From a virus, in IMG/VR virus record IMGVR_UViG_3300048687_000070, positions 24,185 to 88,184 of that record: DNA of 64,000 bases; one strand, written 5' to 3'. Position numbers and translations under genes: made by a program. The notes beneath the pieces were generated by a model, which saw only the letters and a program-made list of their open reading frames with translations, had not been told where the DNA came from and ran no database searches. Below are positions 48,617 through 56,371 of this stretch, in pieces (position 1 is the first letter of the stretch; each line of letters begins with the position of its first letter).

Positions 48617-49252
48617 GTGCCCACCACGGACAGCTACGGGCAGGGCATCAGCCTGGCCTCGCTCACCGACGCCCCCGACATGCCGAAGGCGATCTCGGAT
48701 GTTGCAGCGGGCGTGATCCCGCGCGGCGTCATGCGGTTCGCCTCCGCGTCGGCGCGCGGCGCCACCCTCACCTCACCGGCCGCCGGAATGGTCGCCTGGC
48801 TACAGGACTCCCGCTATCTGACCCTGTACGACGGCACCGCGTGGGTGGTCATCTCCGCAGGCACGCAGGCATGGACCGCGGTCAGCCTCGCCAGCGGGTT
48901 CTCGAACACCGACAACAACAACCAGGGCAACCTGATGTACCGCGTGGTCAACCTCTTCGGCGAGCCCACGTTGATGTTCAAGGGGGGCCTGCACGTCGCC
49001 TACTCGGGCTCGCCGTCGGTCATCGCGAACAGCGGGTTCGTCACGTCGAGCGCACTGCCGGCCAGCGCCCGCCCTACTGCTCTGCGCACGCTGACGGGGG
49101 CCTGCTCGACCGTCACCTCAGACGTCCTCTCCGTGAAGATCGACGTCAACACGGACGGCCGTATCCAGATCGTCGGCACCACCACGTCCACGGCAAGCCC
49201 GAAGATCCAACCGCCGTGGGTGTCCTTCAACGGGATCTTCTGCAGCCTCTGA
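48617..49252 (+). CDS. Minor tail / fibre protein
   Basis: A 211-residue protein, GTG 48617 after GGAGG. It begins TDSYGQGISLASLTDAPDMP, followed by AGMVAWLQDSRYLTLYDGTAW, a short motif common in Streptomyces tail fibres, and a beta-rich C-terminus. Likely sits at the tail tip. Confidence 0.7.
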   Translation: MPTTDSYGQGISLASLTDAPDMPKAISDVAAGVIPRGVMRFASASARGATLTSPAAGMVAWLQDSRYLTLYDGTAWVVISAGTQAWTAVSLASGFSNTDNNNQGNLMYRVVNLFGEPTLMFKGGLHVAYSGSPSVIANSGFVTSSALPASARPTALRTLTGACSTVTSDVLSVKIDVNTDGRIQIVGTTTSTASPKIQPPWVSFNGIFCSL

Positions 49253-49262
49253 GGAGCGCGTC

Positions 49263-49694
49263 ATGGCCACCGTCTGCAAGCTGTACCGCGGCGAGCAGCC
49301 GCAGCTCATCCCGCCCAACGAGTGGACGCTCGTCACCTACGAGTCCGTGCTCAGCAACGACCGCAAGATGGCCCGCGACCTGTCTCTGATCATGCCGCCG
49401 CTCGACGGGGATTTCATCTGGGCGAGGAACCACAGGTGGACCGCGATCGACATCCCCGACGGCGACCTGCGGCCACGGCAGTTCATGTCGCGGTTCATCC
49501 GTGATCCGTTCGGCGTCCGTGACGACACCGGAGCCGACGACCGGGTCGCCACACCCGGCCGCAGCTGGCAGACCGTGGCCTGGCCATTCGCCGGCCACGC
49601 CAATCAGCCGGTCGGCGTCGAGGTCTGGCACGACCACCACGAGGCGTGGGCCCTCGAACATGCCCAATTCGTCGGCACCACCAGCGACTACTGA
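49263..49694 (+). CDS. Small tail-region protein, unknown
   Basis: A 143-residue protein with Trp-rich beta strands (WTLVTYESVLSNDRKM, FIWARNHRWTAIDIP) and a His-rich end (VWHDHHEAWALEHAQF). It lies between fibre and endolysin genes. I do not recognise a family. Confidence 0.65.
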   Translation: MATVCKLYRGEQPQLIPPNEWTLVTYESVLSNDRKMARDLSLIMPPLDGDFIWARNHRWTAIDIPDGDLRPRQFMSRFIRDPFGVRDDTGADDRVATPGRSWQTVAWPFAGHANQPVGVEVWHDHHEAWALEHAQFVGTTSDY

Positions 49695-49704
49695 AGAAGG
49701 CCGC

Positions 49705-50547
49705 ATGACCCGCACCGGACCGCAGAAGTATCCCGGGGCCAGCACCACCGCGTGGTATGGCTCCCGATATCCCGGCTCCGCGATGGAGGCCAACGTCATC
49801 GTGTGGCACTCGACTGAGGGGACCGGGCTCCCGACGTACTCCGGGGGCGCCGAGGCGCCCAACTTCACTGCCGCGCCCGACTTCAAGAACAAGCGGCTCA
49901 AGTGGTTCCAGCACTTCGACTTCGACATCTCCTCCCGCGCCCTCGTCAACAAGAGCGGCGGCGCCGAGACGAACACGCTCAACGTCTGTCAGGTCGAGAT
50001 CGTCGGCACCTGCGACCCGTCCACCCACAAGAAGTGGGGCAGTACCCCGCACCTGTACACGCCGGAACTCCCCGACTGGGCGATCCGCGACCTCGCGGCT
50101 TTCGCGAAGTGGGCCAACGCCAACCACGGTGTCCCGCTCACCAGCGGCGTCACGTTCAAGGCGTACCCGTCCAGCTACGGCAACAGCTCGGTACGCATGA
50201 GCGCAGCCCGATGGGACGCGTTCACCGGCCACTGCGGACACCAGCATGTCCCCGAGAACGACCACGGGGACCCTGGCGCGCTCCCGATGGCCGCCATCCT
50301 CGCCGCCGCCAAGGGCGGCACCACTCCATCGACCAGCGGAGACCTCGACATGACCCCCGAGCAGGTACACGACGCCGTGTGGGGACGCGACGCCATCCCG
50401 TCCCCGACCACCGCCTCCACCCACACCACCAACCCGACCTGGAAGGCCGAGAGCTACCTACCGTCCTTGTACGACCAGCTCGCCGCCCTCACCGCCAAGG
50501 TCGACGCCCTCACCACGCAGGTCGCCGAACTGAAGAAGGAGGCCTGA
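49705..50547 (+). CDS. N-acetylmuramoyl-L-alanine amidase endolysin
   Basis: A 280-residue protein, ATG 49705. The catalytic domain (about 20-195) has the amidase_2/PGRP zinc ligands: H35 in VIVWHSTEG, a downstream HCGHQH cluster (176-181) and the DHGDPGAL motif (186-192). The C-terminal ~80 residues have a DMTPEQVHDAVWG helix and a heptad-like end (LYDQLAALTAKVDALTTQV), probably for oligomerisation. It cuts the amide bond between glycan and peptide in the host wall at lysis. No signal peptide, so a holin is needed. Confidence 0.9.
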   Translation: MTRTGPQKYPGASTTAWYGSRYPGSAMEANVIVWHSTEGTGLPTYSGGAEAPNFTAAPDFKNKRLKWFQHFDFDISSRALVNKSGGAETNTLNVCQVEIVGTCDPSTHKKWGSTPHLYTPELPDWAIRDLAAFAKWANANHGVPLTSGVTFKAYPSSYGNSSVRMSAARWDAFTGHCGHQHVPENDHGDPGALPMAAILAAAKGGTTPSTSGDLDMTPEQVHDAVWGRDAIPSPTTASTHTTNPTWKAESYLPSLYDQLAALTAKVDALTTQVAELKKEA

Positions 50548-50549
50548 CG

Positions 50550-50915
50550 ATGAAGGTCTTCGGGAGAGAACCGGCCCTGATCCTCAACACGCTCTCCGCC
50601 GCCCTCGGCTTGGTCGTCACTTTCAACGTCGGGCTCACCGAGAGTCAGGCCGGATGGATCGTCGCCGGCGTGTCCGCGATCCTCGGCGTGGTCGCCGCGC
50701 TCATGACGCGCCCCATCGCCGTGCAGGCGTTCACGACGCTGGTCGCCACGGCCGCGTCCGCCGTCGCGGCGTTCGGCTACGAGGTGCAGCCCACGACGAC
50801 CGCAGCCATCAACGGCGCGATCCTCGCGATCCTCATGTTCATCACCCGCGGCCAGGTCACCCCGTCCTCGCCGTCGGCACCCGCTGCGGCCAACGGTCCG
50901 ACCTCGGTGGTCTAG
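50550..50915 (+). CDS. Holin-like membrane protein
   Basis: A 121-residue protein with three hydrophobic segments (ILNTLSAALGLVVTFNVGL, AGWIVAGVSAILGVVAALM, FTTLVATAASAVAAFGYEV, then AAINGAILAILMFI) and a Pro/Ala tail. Position right after the endolysin and the topology support a holin that lets the amidase through the membrane. Confidence 0.75.
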   Translation: MKVFGREPALILNTLSAALGLVVTFNVGLTESQAGWIVAGVSAILGVVAALMTRPIAVQAFTTLVATAASAVAAFGYEVQPTTTAAINGAILAILMFITRGQVTPSSPSAPAAANGPTSVV

Positions 50916-51358
50916 TGGGATGCCGTGTGGTCCGGCGGCTGCGTAGAAGGCTGGGCCGCCGCGGCACGTTCCTGTTGATCGTCGGCACCGGCAAAACGTG
51001 CTGGGGCCTGTCCTTCCTCGTTGACCCGCCCGACGACCACGGCCTCCAGTTGCTCACCCGGGTCTGCGATCTGCGGCACTGGGCATGGCTATGGATCGGC
51101 TGCGGCATCATCACCGCAGCGTCCGCGTTCCTGCGCGTCGGCCGCGACCGGCTCGGGTTCGTTGCAGCACTGCCACCCCCACTCGTGTGGGCCACCGCCT
51201 ACACGGCCGCCGCCATCGGCGGCGACTACTCCCGCGGCGCCTACGTCGCGATCTGGTACCTCACCTCCCATGTGGGGGTCATCATGTGGGCGGCGACGGT
51301 GCCCGAGCATTCGGTCCCCCACGCGCCGAGACCGGCCCGGAAAGGCAAGGCGCCGTGA
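50915..51358 (+). CDS. Four-segment membrane protein of the lysis region
   Basis: A 147-residue protein; GTG 50915 overlaps the previous stop, and GTG 50927 is an alternative. After an Arg-rich start it has several hydrophobic segments (GTFLLIVGTGKTCWGLSFLV, WAWLWIGCGIITAASAFL, PPLVWATAYTAAAIGG, AIWYLTSHVGVIMWAATV). Possibly a second holin or a lysis regulator. The GTGKTC is not part of an ATPase. Confidence 0.65.
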   Translation: MGCRVVRRLRRRLGRRGTFLLIVGTGKTCWGLSFLVDPPDDHGLQLLTRVCDLRHWAWLWIGCGIITAASAFLRVGRDRLGFVAALPPPLVWATAYTAAAIGGDYSRGAYVAIWYLTSHVGVIMWAATVPEHSVPHAPRPARKGKAP

Positions 51359-51714
51359 CGCTATGGGCTGGGCTGGTCGCCGCGTTCGGAACCATCGGCA
51401 TGATCGTGGCAGGAGTGTTCGCCGCGCGCGCCACCACACGGGCAGCATCCGCGACCGCCGAAGCGACGCAGGCTGCGGCGCGCGTACAGGCCGAGCCGAA
51501 CCAGCGGGCCGCGGACCTCCAGGCGTTCCAAGCGATCCGCGACGACATGCAGGAAGAGATCAGCGAAATGCGCGCCGAGACGCGCTCCCTCAAATCGTTG
51601 GTGCGCGCGTTCGCCTGGTACGTGGGGGAGCTCACCACGCAGATGCGCGGCCACGGCATCGAACCGCCGGCGCCACCGAACCGCATCGACGAGTACAACC
51701 GCACCGGAGTCTGA
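51355..51714 (+). CDS. Membrane-anchored coiled-coil protein (spanin-like position)
   Basis: A 119-residue protein starting at GTG 51355. One N-terminal membrane segment (LWAGLVAAFGTIGMIVAGVFA) is followed by an Ala/Glu-rich coiled coil (about 25-90). Such proteins are common after holins in actinophages and may regulate lysis timing. Function not proven. Confidence 0.65.
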   Translation: MTLWAGLVAAFGTIGMIVAGVFAARATTRAASATAEATQAAARVQAEPNQRAADLQAFQAIRDDMQEEISEMRAETRSLKSLVRAFAWYVGELTTQMRGHGIEPPAPPNRIDEYNRTGV

Positions 51715-51716
51715 CC

Positions 51717-51893
51717 ATGCCCGACGCTCAGCCGATCTTCCGGCCGCCTGACGACAGCGCCGCCGACATCGCCTCGCTCGTCCGCCTCGGCCTCGCCGAA
51801 CCCCAGCCCGTACCCGAACCGCCCTCGACGAGCCCGTTCGTCGAACCGACATACCCGGACCCCGTCGACCAGCCGGACGACGAACCCGCATGA
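51717..51893 (+). CDS. Small Pro-rich acidic protein, last of the late operon
   Basis: A 58-residue protein, ATG 51717. Pro/Asp/Glu-rich and probably disordered (DDSAADIASLVRLGLAEPQP). Unknown function. A terminator starts four bases after its stop. Confidence 0.55.
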   Translation: MPDAQPIFRPPDDSAADIASLVRLGLAEPQPVPEPPSTSPFVEPTYPDPVDQPDDEPA

Positions 51894-51896
51894 CAA

Positions 51897-51932
51897 CGCC
51901 CCGCCCTCCTGCCTCGGCAGGGGAGCGGGGCG
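51897..51932. terminator. Terminator at the end of the late operon
   Basis: CGCCCCGC (51897-51904) pairs with 51925-51932, and an inner hairpin CCTGCC/GGCAGG lies in between. It stands between the last late gene and a convergent leftward gene, so it likely works in both directions. Confidence 0.7.
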
Positions 51933-51942
51933 CATCGTCGTG

Positions 51943-52305
51943 TCAGCGCTTGCCGAGCCACTTTCGGACGGCCATCCGATCGACACCGGCCTGCTGTGCG
52001 AACCCGGCTTCGGTGGCGTCGCCGTTGTTGATGCGGGTGACGGCGATCTGGCGAAGGGCGACGAGGGCCTTGCGCTCGGCAACGCGTGCCGCGGTGCGCT
52101 CGCCGGCGAGTTCGGCTACGAGGTCTTCCGGGGCCTCAACCTTGAGCCGGTAGGCGGCGGTGAGGGCGGCCTCTCGGTCGTCGGCGTCGTCCTGGCCGGG
52201 GTACTGCTCCTCGATCTCGCCAGCGGTGTGCAGGAGTTCATCGATCTGGTCGTCGGTGAGCTCGTGGTCGTCGCCGAGCCAGGCTTCGAGTTCGTAGCGC
52301 TGCAT
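51943..52305 (-). CDS. Leftward protein with C-terminal HTH
   Basis: A 119-residue leftward protein. ATG 52305 was chosen because GAGGGGG precedes it closely. The N-terminal part is acidic and helical (QRYELEAWLGDDHELTDDQI). The C-terminus (RINNGDATEAGFAQQAGVDR, then MAVRKWLGKR) is a helix-turn-helix. Probably a DNA-binding regulator of the accessory region. Confidence 0.7.
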   Translation of the reverse strand: MQRYELEAWLGDDHELTDDQIDELLHTAGEIEEQYPGQDDADDREAALTAAYRLKVEAPEDLVAELAGERTAARVAERKALVALRQIAVTRINNGDATEAGFAQQAGVDRMAVRKWLGKR

Positions 52306-52338
52306 GGTGGCCCCCTCTTGGAGCGCCCCTCGCTCCAT

Positions 52339-52378
52339 CTGTAGACTACTCTACAGGTGAGGTGTAGTCCTGTCTACA
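52339..52378. promoter_or_regulatory. Tandem operators with four phased TGTAG/CTACA half-sites
   Basis: CTGTAGA-CTAC-TCTACAG (52339-52356) is followed by TGTAG-TCCTGT-CTACA (52363-52378). The half-sites start at 52340, 52351, 52363 and 52374, about one DNA turn apart. The block is upstream of the leftward HTH gene and 160 bases before a rightward operon. It is a likely cooperative binding site for the HTH or GntR protein encoded nearby. Confidence 0.65.
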
Positions 52379-52476
52379 GGCTTGTGTGTGCTCAAGCCCC
52401 AACCCGGCGGGGCGAGTCGGGGCGTGGAACTCTCGGTAACCCACACGTACCGCCGACTCGGAAGCCCTGGCGATCA

Positions 52477-52513
52477 ATCAACTCCATGGTTGATAATGAC
52501 AGTTATCCAATAT
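52477..52513 (+). promoter_or_regulatory. AT-rich promoter-like region with inverted repeats
   Basis: ATCAAC-TCCATG-GTTGAT (52477-52494) and GATAA-TGACAG-TTATC (about 52492-52507) overlap in an unusually AT-rich stretch ahead of the ribosome binding site AAGGAG for the gene at 52538. TTGATA could serve as a -35 box; the -10 is uncertain. Confidence 0.45.
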
Positions 52514-52537
52514 CGGCTGCAGTGAAGGAGAGATCGC

Positions 52538-52885
52538 GTGAGCGAGTTCACGGACGACACCCTTGGCCGCTACCTAGACCAGCAGGGCGGGATGCGGCGG
52601 GCGCTTCTCGAAGACCCGGTACAGCACGCGCAGACCGAACAGATGCGGGCCCTACTCGACGTTGCCGAGCGAGCCATGGCTACGGAAGGGGTATCCGAGG
52701 ATGCTCGACGCAGGGTCGTGAACCGGATCGTCTGGGGTGAGCCCGAGGGGCGCGTGGACGTGTACGAGGAGAGGCGCAGGCAGGCAATGGCGGTATCCGG
52801 ATCTCTGCAGCCGTCCGCCGAGCAGTTGGCGGCCCTCCTCGTGGACGGCGCGGGGCCTGTGGCCCCCGGCGAGGACTCCGCATGA
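52538..52885 (+). CDS. Small protein coupled to a recombinase, unknown
   Basis: A 115-residue helical, acidic protein, GTG 52538 after AAGGAGAG. Helices such as GRYLDQQGGMRRALLEDPVQ and EQMRALLDVAERAMATEG are seen; no HTH is clear. The stop overlaps the recombinase start, so the two proteins are made together and it could be an accessory or control factor for recombination. Confidence 0.65.
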   Translation: MSEFTDDTLGRYLDQQGGMRRALLEDPVQHAQTEQMRALLDVAERAMATEGVSEDARRRVVNRIVWGEPEGRVDVYEERRRQAMAVSGSLQPSAEQLAALLVDGAGPVAPGEDSA

Positions 52886-53919
52886 CCGCCCTCGTCCCGC
52901 GCCCGTCGTCGGAGCTGTCGACCGACCGGCACGACCCCCGCGACGACTGGCCCGACGAAGCCCGCGCCCTCGCCGACCACCTCACAGGCATCTACGGCGA
53001 CCGCGACCCGCTGCCCACCCTCGCAGGAGGATGGATCGCCCGCCAGAAGAGCCGCCACACGCGGCGGGCCTACGTCCGGACGTTCAAGTCGTGGGAGGAG
53101 TACGCGCGCTCCACCGGCATCCACCCGCTCCAAGCGAAGCTGCCACTCGCCGACGCCTACGCCAAGCACCTCGCCAAGACGCCGACGAGGAACGGCAAGC
53201 CGCCCGCCGAGACCACCCAGGCCCAGGCCCTCGCCGCCGCCGGGAGCTTCTACACCTACGCCGCCCGCCTCCAGGCCGTCGACAGTGACCCGTTCGTCGC
53301 CGTCAACCGGCCCTACGTCGACCCCGACTACTCGCCCACCGAAGGCATGACCGACGCCGAGACGATGCGGCTCATCGAAACCGCACGCGACTGGGCGCCC
53401 CGCTCCTACGCGCTCGTCATGCTCCTCTACCTCACCGGCGCCCGCGTCGACGAACTCCTGTCCCTGAACGCCGACCAACTCGGCTACGACCGAGGCCACC
53501 GCACACTGCCCCTCACACAGAAGGGCGGGAAGAAGCGGCCCGCGCCCGTGCCGCCGCTGGCGCTCGACGCGCTACTCGGCTACCTCGGCGCGCGCGCCGA
53601 CGGCCCCCTGTTCGTCACCGAGTCCGGCCGTCGCTGGACGCAGCCCGAAGTGTGGAAGCACCTCCGCGTCCTCGCCCGCCGCGCAGGCATCCCCCAAGCC
53701 GCGTCGATCAAGCCCCACACCTTGAGGCATCAGTTCATCACTGACAACCTCGCCAACGGGGTACCGCTCCAAGACGTGCAGGACGCGGTGTCGCACTCCG
53801 ATCCGCGCACCACGCAGCGATACAACCGGCGGCGACGGCAGCTCGACAACCACCCCGCATACCAACTGGCGGCCAAGCTTGGTGAGCGGCTCGAACGCGA
53901 AGAAGGAGCGCCTGCATGA
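52882..53919 (+). CDS. Tyrosine recombinase (Xer/integrase type)
   Basis: A 345-residue protein. A SAM-like core-binding domain (about 45-145) is followed by the catalytic domain with R188 (TGARVDELL), Lys in the QKGGKKRP hairpin, H279-TL-R282 (PHTLRHQF), H305 (VSHSDPRTT) and Y314 (QRYNR). All catalytic residues are present. Xer-like size without a long N-terminal arm-binding domain suggests a resolvase for circular multimers, or a second integrase. Element B has its own integrase at 57031. Confidence 0.85.
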   Translation: MTALVPRPSSELSTDRHDPRDDWPDEARALADHLTGIYGDRDPLPTLAGGWIARQKSRHTRRAYVRTFKSWEEYARSTGIHPLQAKLPLADAYAKHLAKTPTRNGKPPAETTQAQALAAAGSFYTYAARLQAVDSDPFVAVNRPYVDPDYSPTEGMTDAETMRLIETARDWAPRSYALVMLLYLTGARVDELLSLNADQLGYDRGHRTLPLTQKGGKKRPAPVPPLALDALLGYLGARADGPLFVTESGRRWTQPEVWKHLRVLARRAGIPQAASIKPHTLRHQFITDNLANGVPLQDVQDAVSHSDPRTTQRYNRRRRQLDNHPAYQLAAKLGERLEREEGAPA

Positions 53920-54233
53920 AGGCAGAGATCCGCCCCACAGGGGACCCGAAGCGCTTCACGATCTACGAGGACGACGAGTGGATTGGGGAGATTGTCAAGG
54001 ATGAGGACATCTGGAATGGCGTCGTACAGAGCGACGATTTCCTCTGGCTCGTCGAGGTCTGGAGCCAGATGGGCACCGGGAAGAAGTGGGCCGAGAGCTG
54101 CGAGACCTGGGAAGAAACCGAGGAGTTCGTGCGTGAGGCCCATCAGGCGATGGTGGGCGAGCGCCGTGAACTGTCCAAGGGCTCGCGTCCGCCGACCATC
54201 AGTACGCCGATGGGTGGCCAGCGACGCAGGTGA
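53916..54233 (+). CDS. Small protein coupled to the recombinase
   Basis: A 105-residue protein overlapping the recombinase stop. Beta-rich, acidic N-terminal half (DPKRFTIYEDDEWIGEIVKD, DDFLWLVEVWSQMGTG) and a basic disordered tail. Unknown family; may be an accessory factor. Confidence 0.6.
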   Translation: MKAEIRPTGDPKRFTIYEDDEWIGEIVKDEDIWNGVVQSDDFLWLVEVWSQMGTGKKWAESCETWEETEEFVREAHQAMVGERRELSKGSRPPTISTPMGGQRRR

Positions 54234-54234
54234 C

Positions 54235-54447
54235 TCACGCCGCGTCGTAGTGGTGCGCCCGCCCGCCCCGCCACTCCACCCAGGCGGGATCGTCGAGGAG
54301 CGTCTCGGCGTCGGGGAGCCCGGCCCGCCGCAGGAACTCGATCGCGTCGTGGTCGCTGTGGGCGAGGCCGAGGATCTGGTCGTGTGCGGTGACCCGCCGG
54401 CCGCCCGTGGGCGACGGCGGATGCACGACGATCGGCGCCCGGTCCAT
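54235..54447 (-). CDS. Small leftward protein, unknown
   Basis: A 70-residue protein, ATG 54447. AHDQILGLAHSDHDAIEFLR and DDPAWVEWRGGRAHHY give it a compact helical look shared by small Streptomyces phage proteins. Convergent with the gene ending at 54233. Unknown function; weak ribosome binding site. Confidence 0.55.
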   Translation of the reverse strand: MDRAPIVVHPPSPTGGRRVTAHDQILGLAHSDHDAIEFLRRAGLPDAETLLDDPAWVEWRGGRAHHYDAA

Positions 54448-54587
54448 ACGTCCAGAGTGCGACGGGCGTGGACGTCCGGCACGCCGGGACTGTCAGTGGC
54501 CGCCGATACGCTGGTGTCATTCCATTCGCGCTGCGGACGCGGTGGCTGCTCGAAGCGCCCTGTCGACGTTATGCACCGGCGGGGCGC

Positions 54588-54803
54588 TCAGCCGTAGTAC
54601 GTGTCCGTGTAGCGTCCGTTGTCGCAGCCCTGATCGCGGTCCGGGCCGCCGCCGTGAGTGATGACGAACGCGTAGCCCGCGCCCATCGAACACCCCTTGT
54701 CCGTCCAGCCGTCGGCCACCATCGTCCACACCACGAACGCGATGATCGCCAGCACGATCCACTTGTTGTTCCGGATCAACCACTTACGCTGCGCCTCAGC
54801 CAT
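54588..54803 (-). CDS. Small membrane protein
   Basis: A 71-residue leftward protein. ATG 54803 is used; ATG 54812 would add three residues. It has a basic N-terminus, one membrane segment (WIVLAIIAFVVWTMVADGW) and an exterior-type tail with two Cys (CSMGAGYAFV, CDNGRY), possibly disulphide-linked. It might alter the cell surface in lysogens, for example superinfection exclusion (inference). Confidence 0.6.
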   Translation of the reverse strand: MAEAQRKWLIRNNKWIVLAIIAFVVWTMVADGWTDKGCSMGAGYAFVITHGGGPDRDQGCDNGRYTDTYYG

Positions 54804-54877
54804 GCGGCACATCCTCACCGCCCACACGCGCCGCACAGCCTCACGTGACGACATCGTGATGGGGAAGCAGCGATTCC

Positions 54878-55090
54878 CTACGCCGCGTCGGCTTCCGGCT
54901 CCGGGTGGCGGACGTGCCGCTTGAGCTGCATCTCGACGGCGAGCCGGGTCTCGTCGACGTCCTCGCGGGCGACGTAGGCGGCGACGGCCTCGTGGACCGC
55001 GAGCGCGGTCTCCACGGTCAGCTCGCCGGCCTGGATCTCCGTCCAGGCGGAACGTTCCAGCTCAATCAGCTCAGTGGGGAGATCACTCAC
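54878..55090 (-). CDS. Small helical leftward protein
   Basis: A 70-residue acidic protein, GTG 55090. Helices ELIELERSAWTEIQAGELTV and HEAVAAYVAREDVDE. Such sequences occur widely as hypothetical proteins in Streptomyces mobile elements. Nine bases follow the stop of the preceding leftward gene, so the two form an operon. Confidence 0.6.
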   Translation of the reverse strand: MSDLPTELIELERSAWTEIQAGELTVETALAVHEAVAAYVAREDVDETRLAVEMQLKRHVRHPEPEADAA

Positions 55091-55099
55091 GGGCGGATC

Positions 55100-55279
55100 T
55101 TACGCCGCCTCCACGATCTCTCCACGCACGGCCGCGGACCATTCGACGACGAGGATCTCGTAGCGGGTGCGGGTCTCCCCGTACAGCCAGCCGCCGCACG
55201 CCTCGACGAGTTCGCGGATCTCCGCGTTCACCGCAGCGGCAGGCCGCGGCGAGCCCGCAGGCGGGGGAGTGGGGGACAT
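55100..55279 (-). CDS. Small leftward protein
   Basis: A 59-residue protein, ATG 55279. A Pro-rich start is followed by NAEIRELVEACGGWLYGETR and EILVVEWSAAVRGEIVEA, a conserved-looking block of small Streptomyces mobile-element proteins. Unknown function; the ribosome binding site is weak. Confidence 0.55.
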   Translation of the reverse strand: MSPTPPPAGSPRPAAAVNAEIRELVEACGGWLYGETRTRYEILVVEWSAAVRGEIVEAA

Positions 55280-55344
55280 GTGGAGAACGGTAGTCCGCTC
55301 CACTGACAATGATCCAGGGCGGGCGAGAAGACGGCATATACCGA

Positions 55345-55578
55345 TCACCGGGCGACGACGAAGATCCCCATGCCGTCCACGGTTTCGACGAGGCCTTCGT
55401 CCTTGAGTACCTGGGTGGCCTTGCGGAGGGTGTCGCGGGCGACGCCGTATTCCTGTTCCATCTCCACCATCGACGGGATGCGCCGGCCGGGGGGAATCGT
55501 GCCGTCCTCGATTTTCCGGCGCAGGTCGTTGGCGATCTGGCGGTACGGGGGAACGGGCCCCTCCCTGTCGATGATCAT
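55345..55578 (-). CDS. GntR-type winged-helix regulator without effector domain
   Basis: A 77-residue protein that is only the GntR DNA-binding domain: PPYRQIANDLRRKIEDGTIP, IPSMVEMEQEYGVARDTLRK and EGLVETVDGMGIFV. It lacks the usual ligand-binding C-terminus. Small GntR repressors (KorSA-like) hold transfer genes off in AICEs. It faces a rightward gene at 55729 across a region with an inverted repeat. Confidence 0.85.
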   Translation of the reverse strand: MIIDREGPVPPYRQIANDLRRKIEDGTIPPGRRIPSMVEMEQEYGVARDTLRKATQVLKDEGLVETVDGMGIFVVAR

Positions 55579-55617
55579 GGTAGCGGACGCTAGACCACCG
55601 CCCCCACCCTGCCATAG

Positions 55618-55643
55618 CTACCCCCGGCCCTAGCAGGGGGTAG
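55618..55643. promoter_or_regulatory. Inverted repeat between divergent genes
   Basis: CTACCCCC (55618-55625) and GGGGGTAG (55636-55643) are inverted around 10 bases, in the intergenic region between the leftward GntR gene and the rightward gene at 55729. It is a likely autoregulatory operator. Confidence 0.5.
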
Positions 55644-55728
55644 TACGGTTCTGTCACCACGCAAGAAACCCCCGCATCCGAGGGCACGGACCGGGGGCAG
55701 GCCGACGACGACAAACCGGAGCGTCGAC

Positions 55729-55932
55729 ATGAACCAGCCTAGCCAGTCCGCACCGCGCGTCGAGATCGCCTACATCTGCCACATCCGCAAACCCGACGGG
55801 ACGATCCGCTGCAACCGGCCCCAGGGGCACCAGGGCAGCCACGAGAACTACTACGTCGGAGAGACGGACGCCTCCGGGATCCGCCCCGTCGTCTCCTGGC
55901 CGCGCCGCCTCGGCGAGACGCAGGCCGACTGA
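55729..55932 (+). CDS. Small protein with Cys/His motif
   Basis: A 67-residue protein, ATG 55729. CHIRKPDGTIRCNRPQGHQG followed by SHENY fits the CxxxxGHxGxH zinc motif of small actinobacterial phage proteins. Unknown function. Followed by a strong terminator. Confidence 0.6.
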   Translation: MNQPSQSAPRVEIAYICHIRKPDGTIRCNRPQGHQGSHENYYVGETDASGIRPVVSWPRRLGETQAD

Positions 55933-55936
55933 AACG

Positions 55937-55988
55937 CCCGCCCGCCATCGACGGCGGACCCCCCCGTGGGGTCTCGGTGGCGGGCGGG
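55937..55988 (+). terminator. Terminator after the small Cys/His gene
   Basis: CCCGCCCGCCA (55937-55947) pairs exactly with 55978-55988 (11 bp). The 30-nt loop contains its own short hairpin (CCCCC/GGGG). It follows the stop by about 5 bases. Confidence 0.65.
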
Positions 55989-56131
55989 TTCACCCCTGAG
56001 CGTGACCAGGTGTCACACACGGGTGTGAACGGAATGCGGCAACTCTTGCGCTATACACGCTTACCGCATATGACAATTGACGCGAGAGTAAGTAACGCCG
56101 GGCCCGGACCCTGCTCGGTGGCTTGTGTCCG

Positions 56132-56371
56132 CTAGCGGAGGAGGTCGCTGACGTGCATCCGCAGCGCGTGGGCAATGAGGAGCAGGTCCGAGTACGTCGG
56201 GTCGCGCACCGCATTTTCGTAGCGCTGGATGCTGCGCCTCTCCATGCCGGCCAGGTTGCCGAGTTCCTCCTGTGACAGATCGGCGGCGCGACGGAAATCC
56301 GCGATGCGCTTGCCGAGCGCGACACGACGGGTGAGTACCCAGTCGGGTCGGGGAGTTCGGCGGGCGGGCAC
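56132..56371 (-). CDS. XRE-family HTH regulator
   Basis: A leftward HTH protein: LGKRIADFRRAADLSQEELG, NLAGMERRSIQRYENAVRDP and LIAHALRMHVSDLL form a complete Cro/CI-type domain. GTG 56371 is used as start (79 residues); an ATG at 56494 would add 41 residues that do not look protein-like. No clear ribosome binding site, so a leaderless message is possible. Likely a repressor of element A or of the accessory region. Confidence 0.7.
   Translation of the reverse strand: MPARRTPRPDWVLTRRVALGKRIADFRRAADLSQEELGNLAGMERRSIQRYENAVRDPTYSDLLLIAHALRMHVSDLLR

Noticed and set aside
50975-51020. A P-loop ATPase in the lysis-region membrane protein (GTGKT)
   Set aside because: The word lies at the edge of a membrane segment, the protein is only 147 residues, and no Walker B or motor domain follows.
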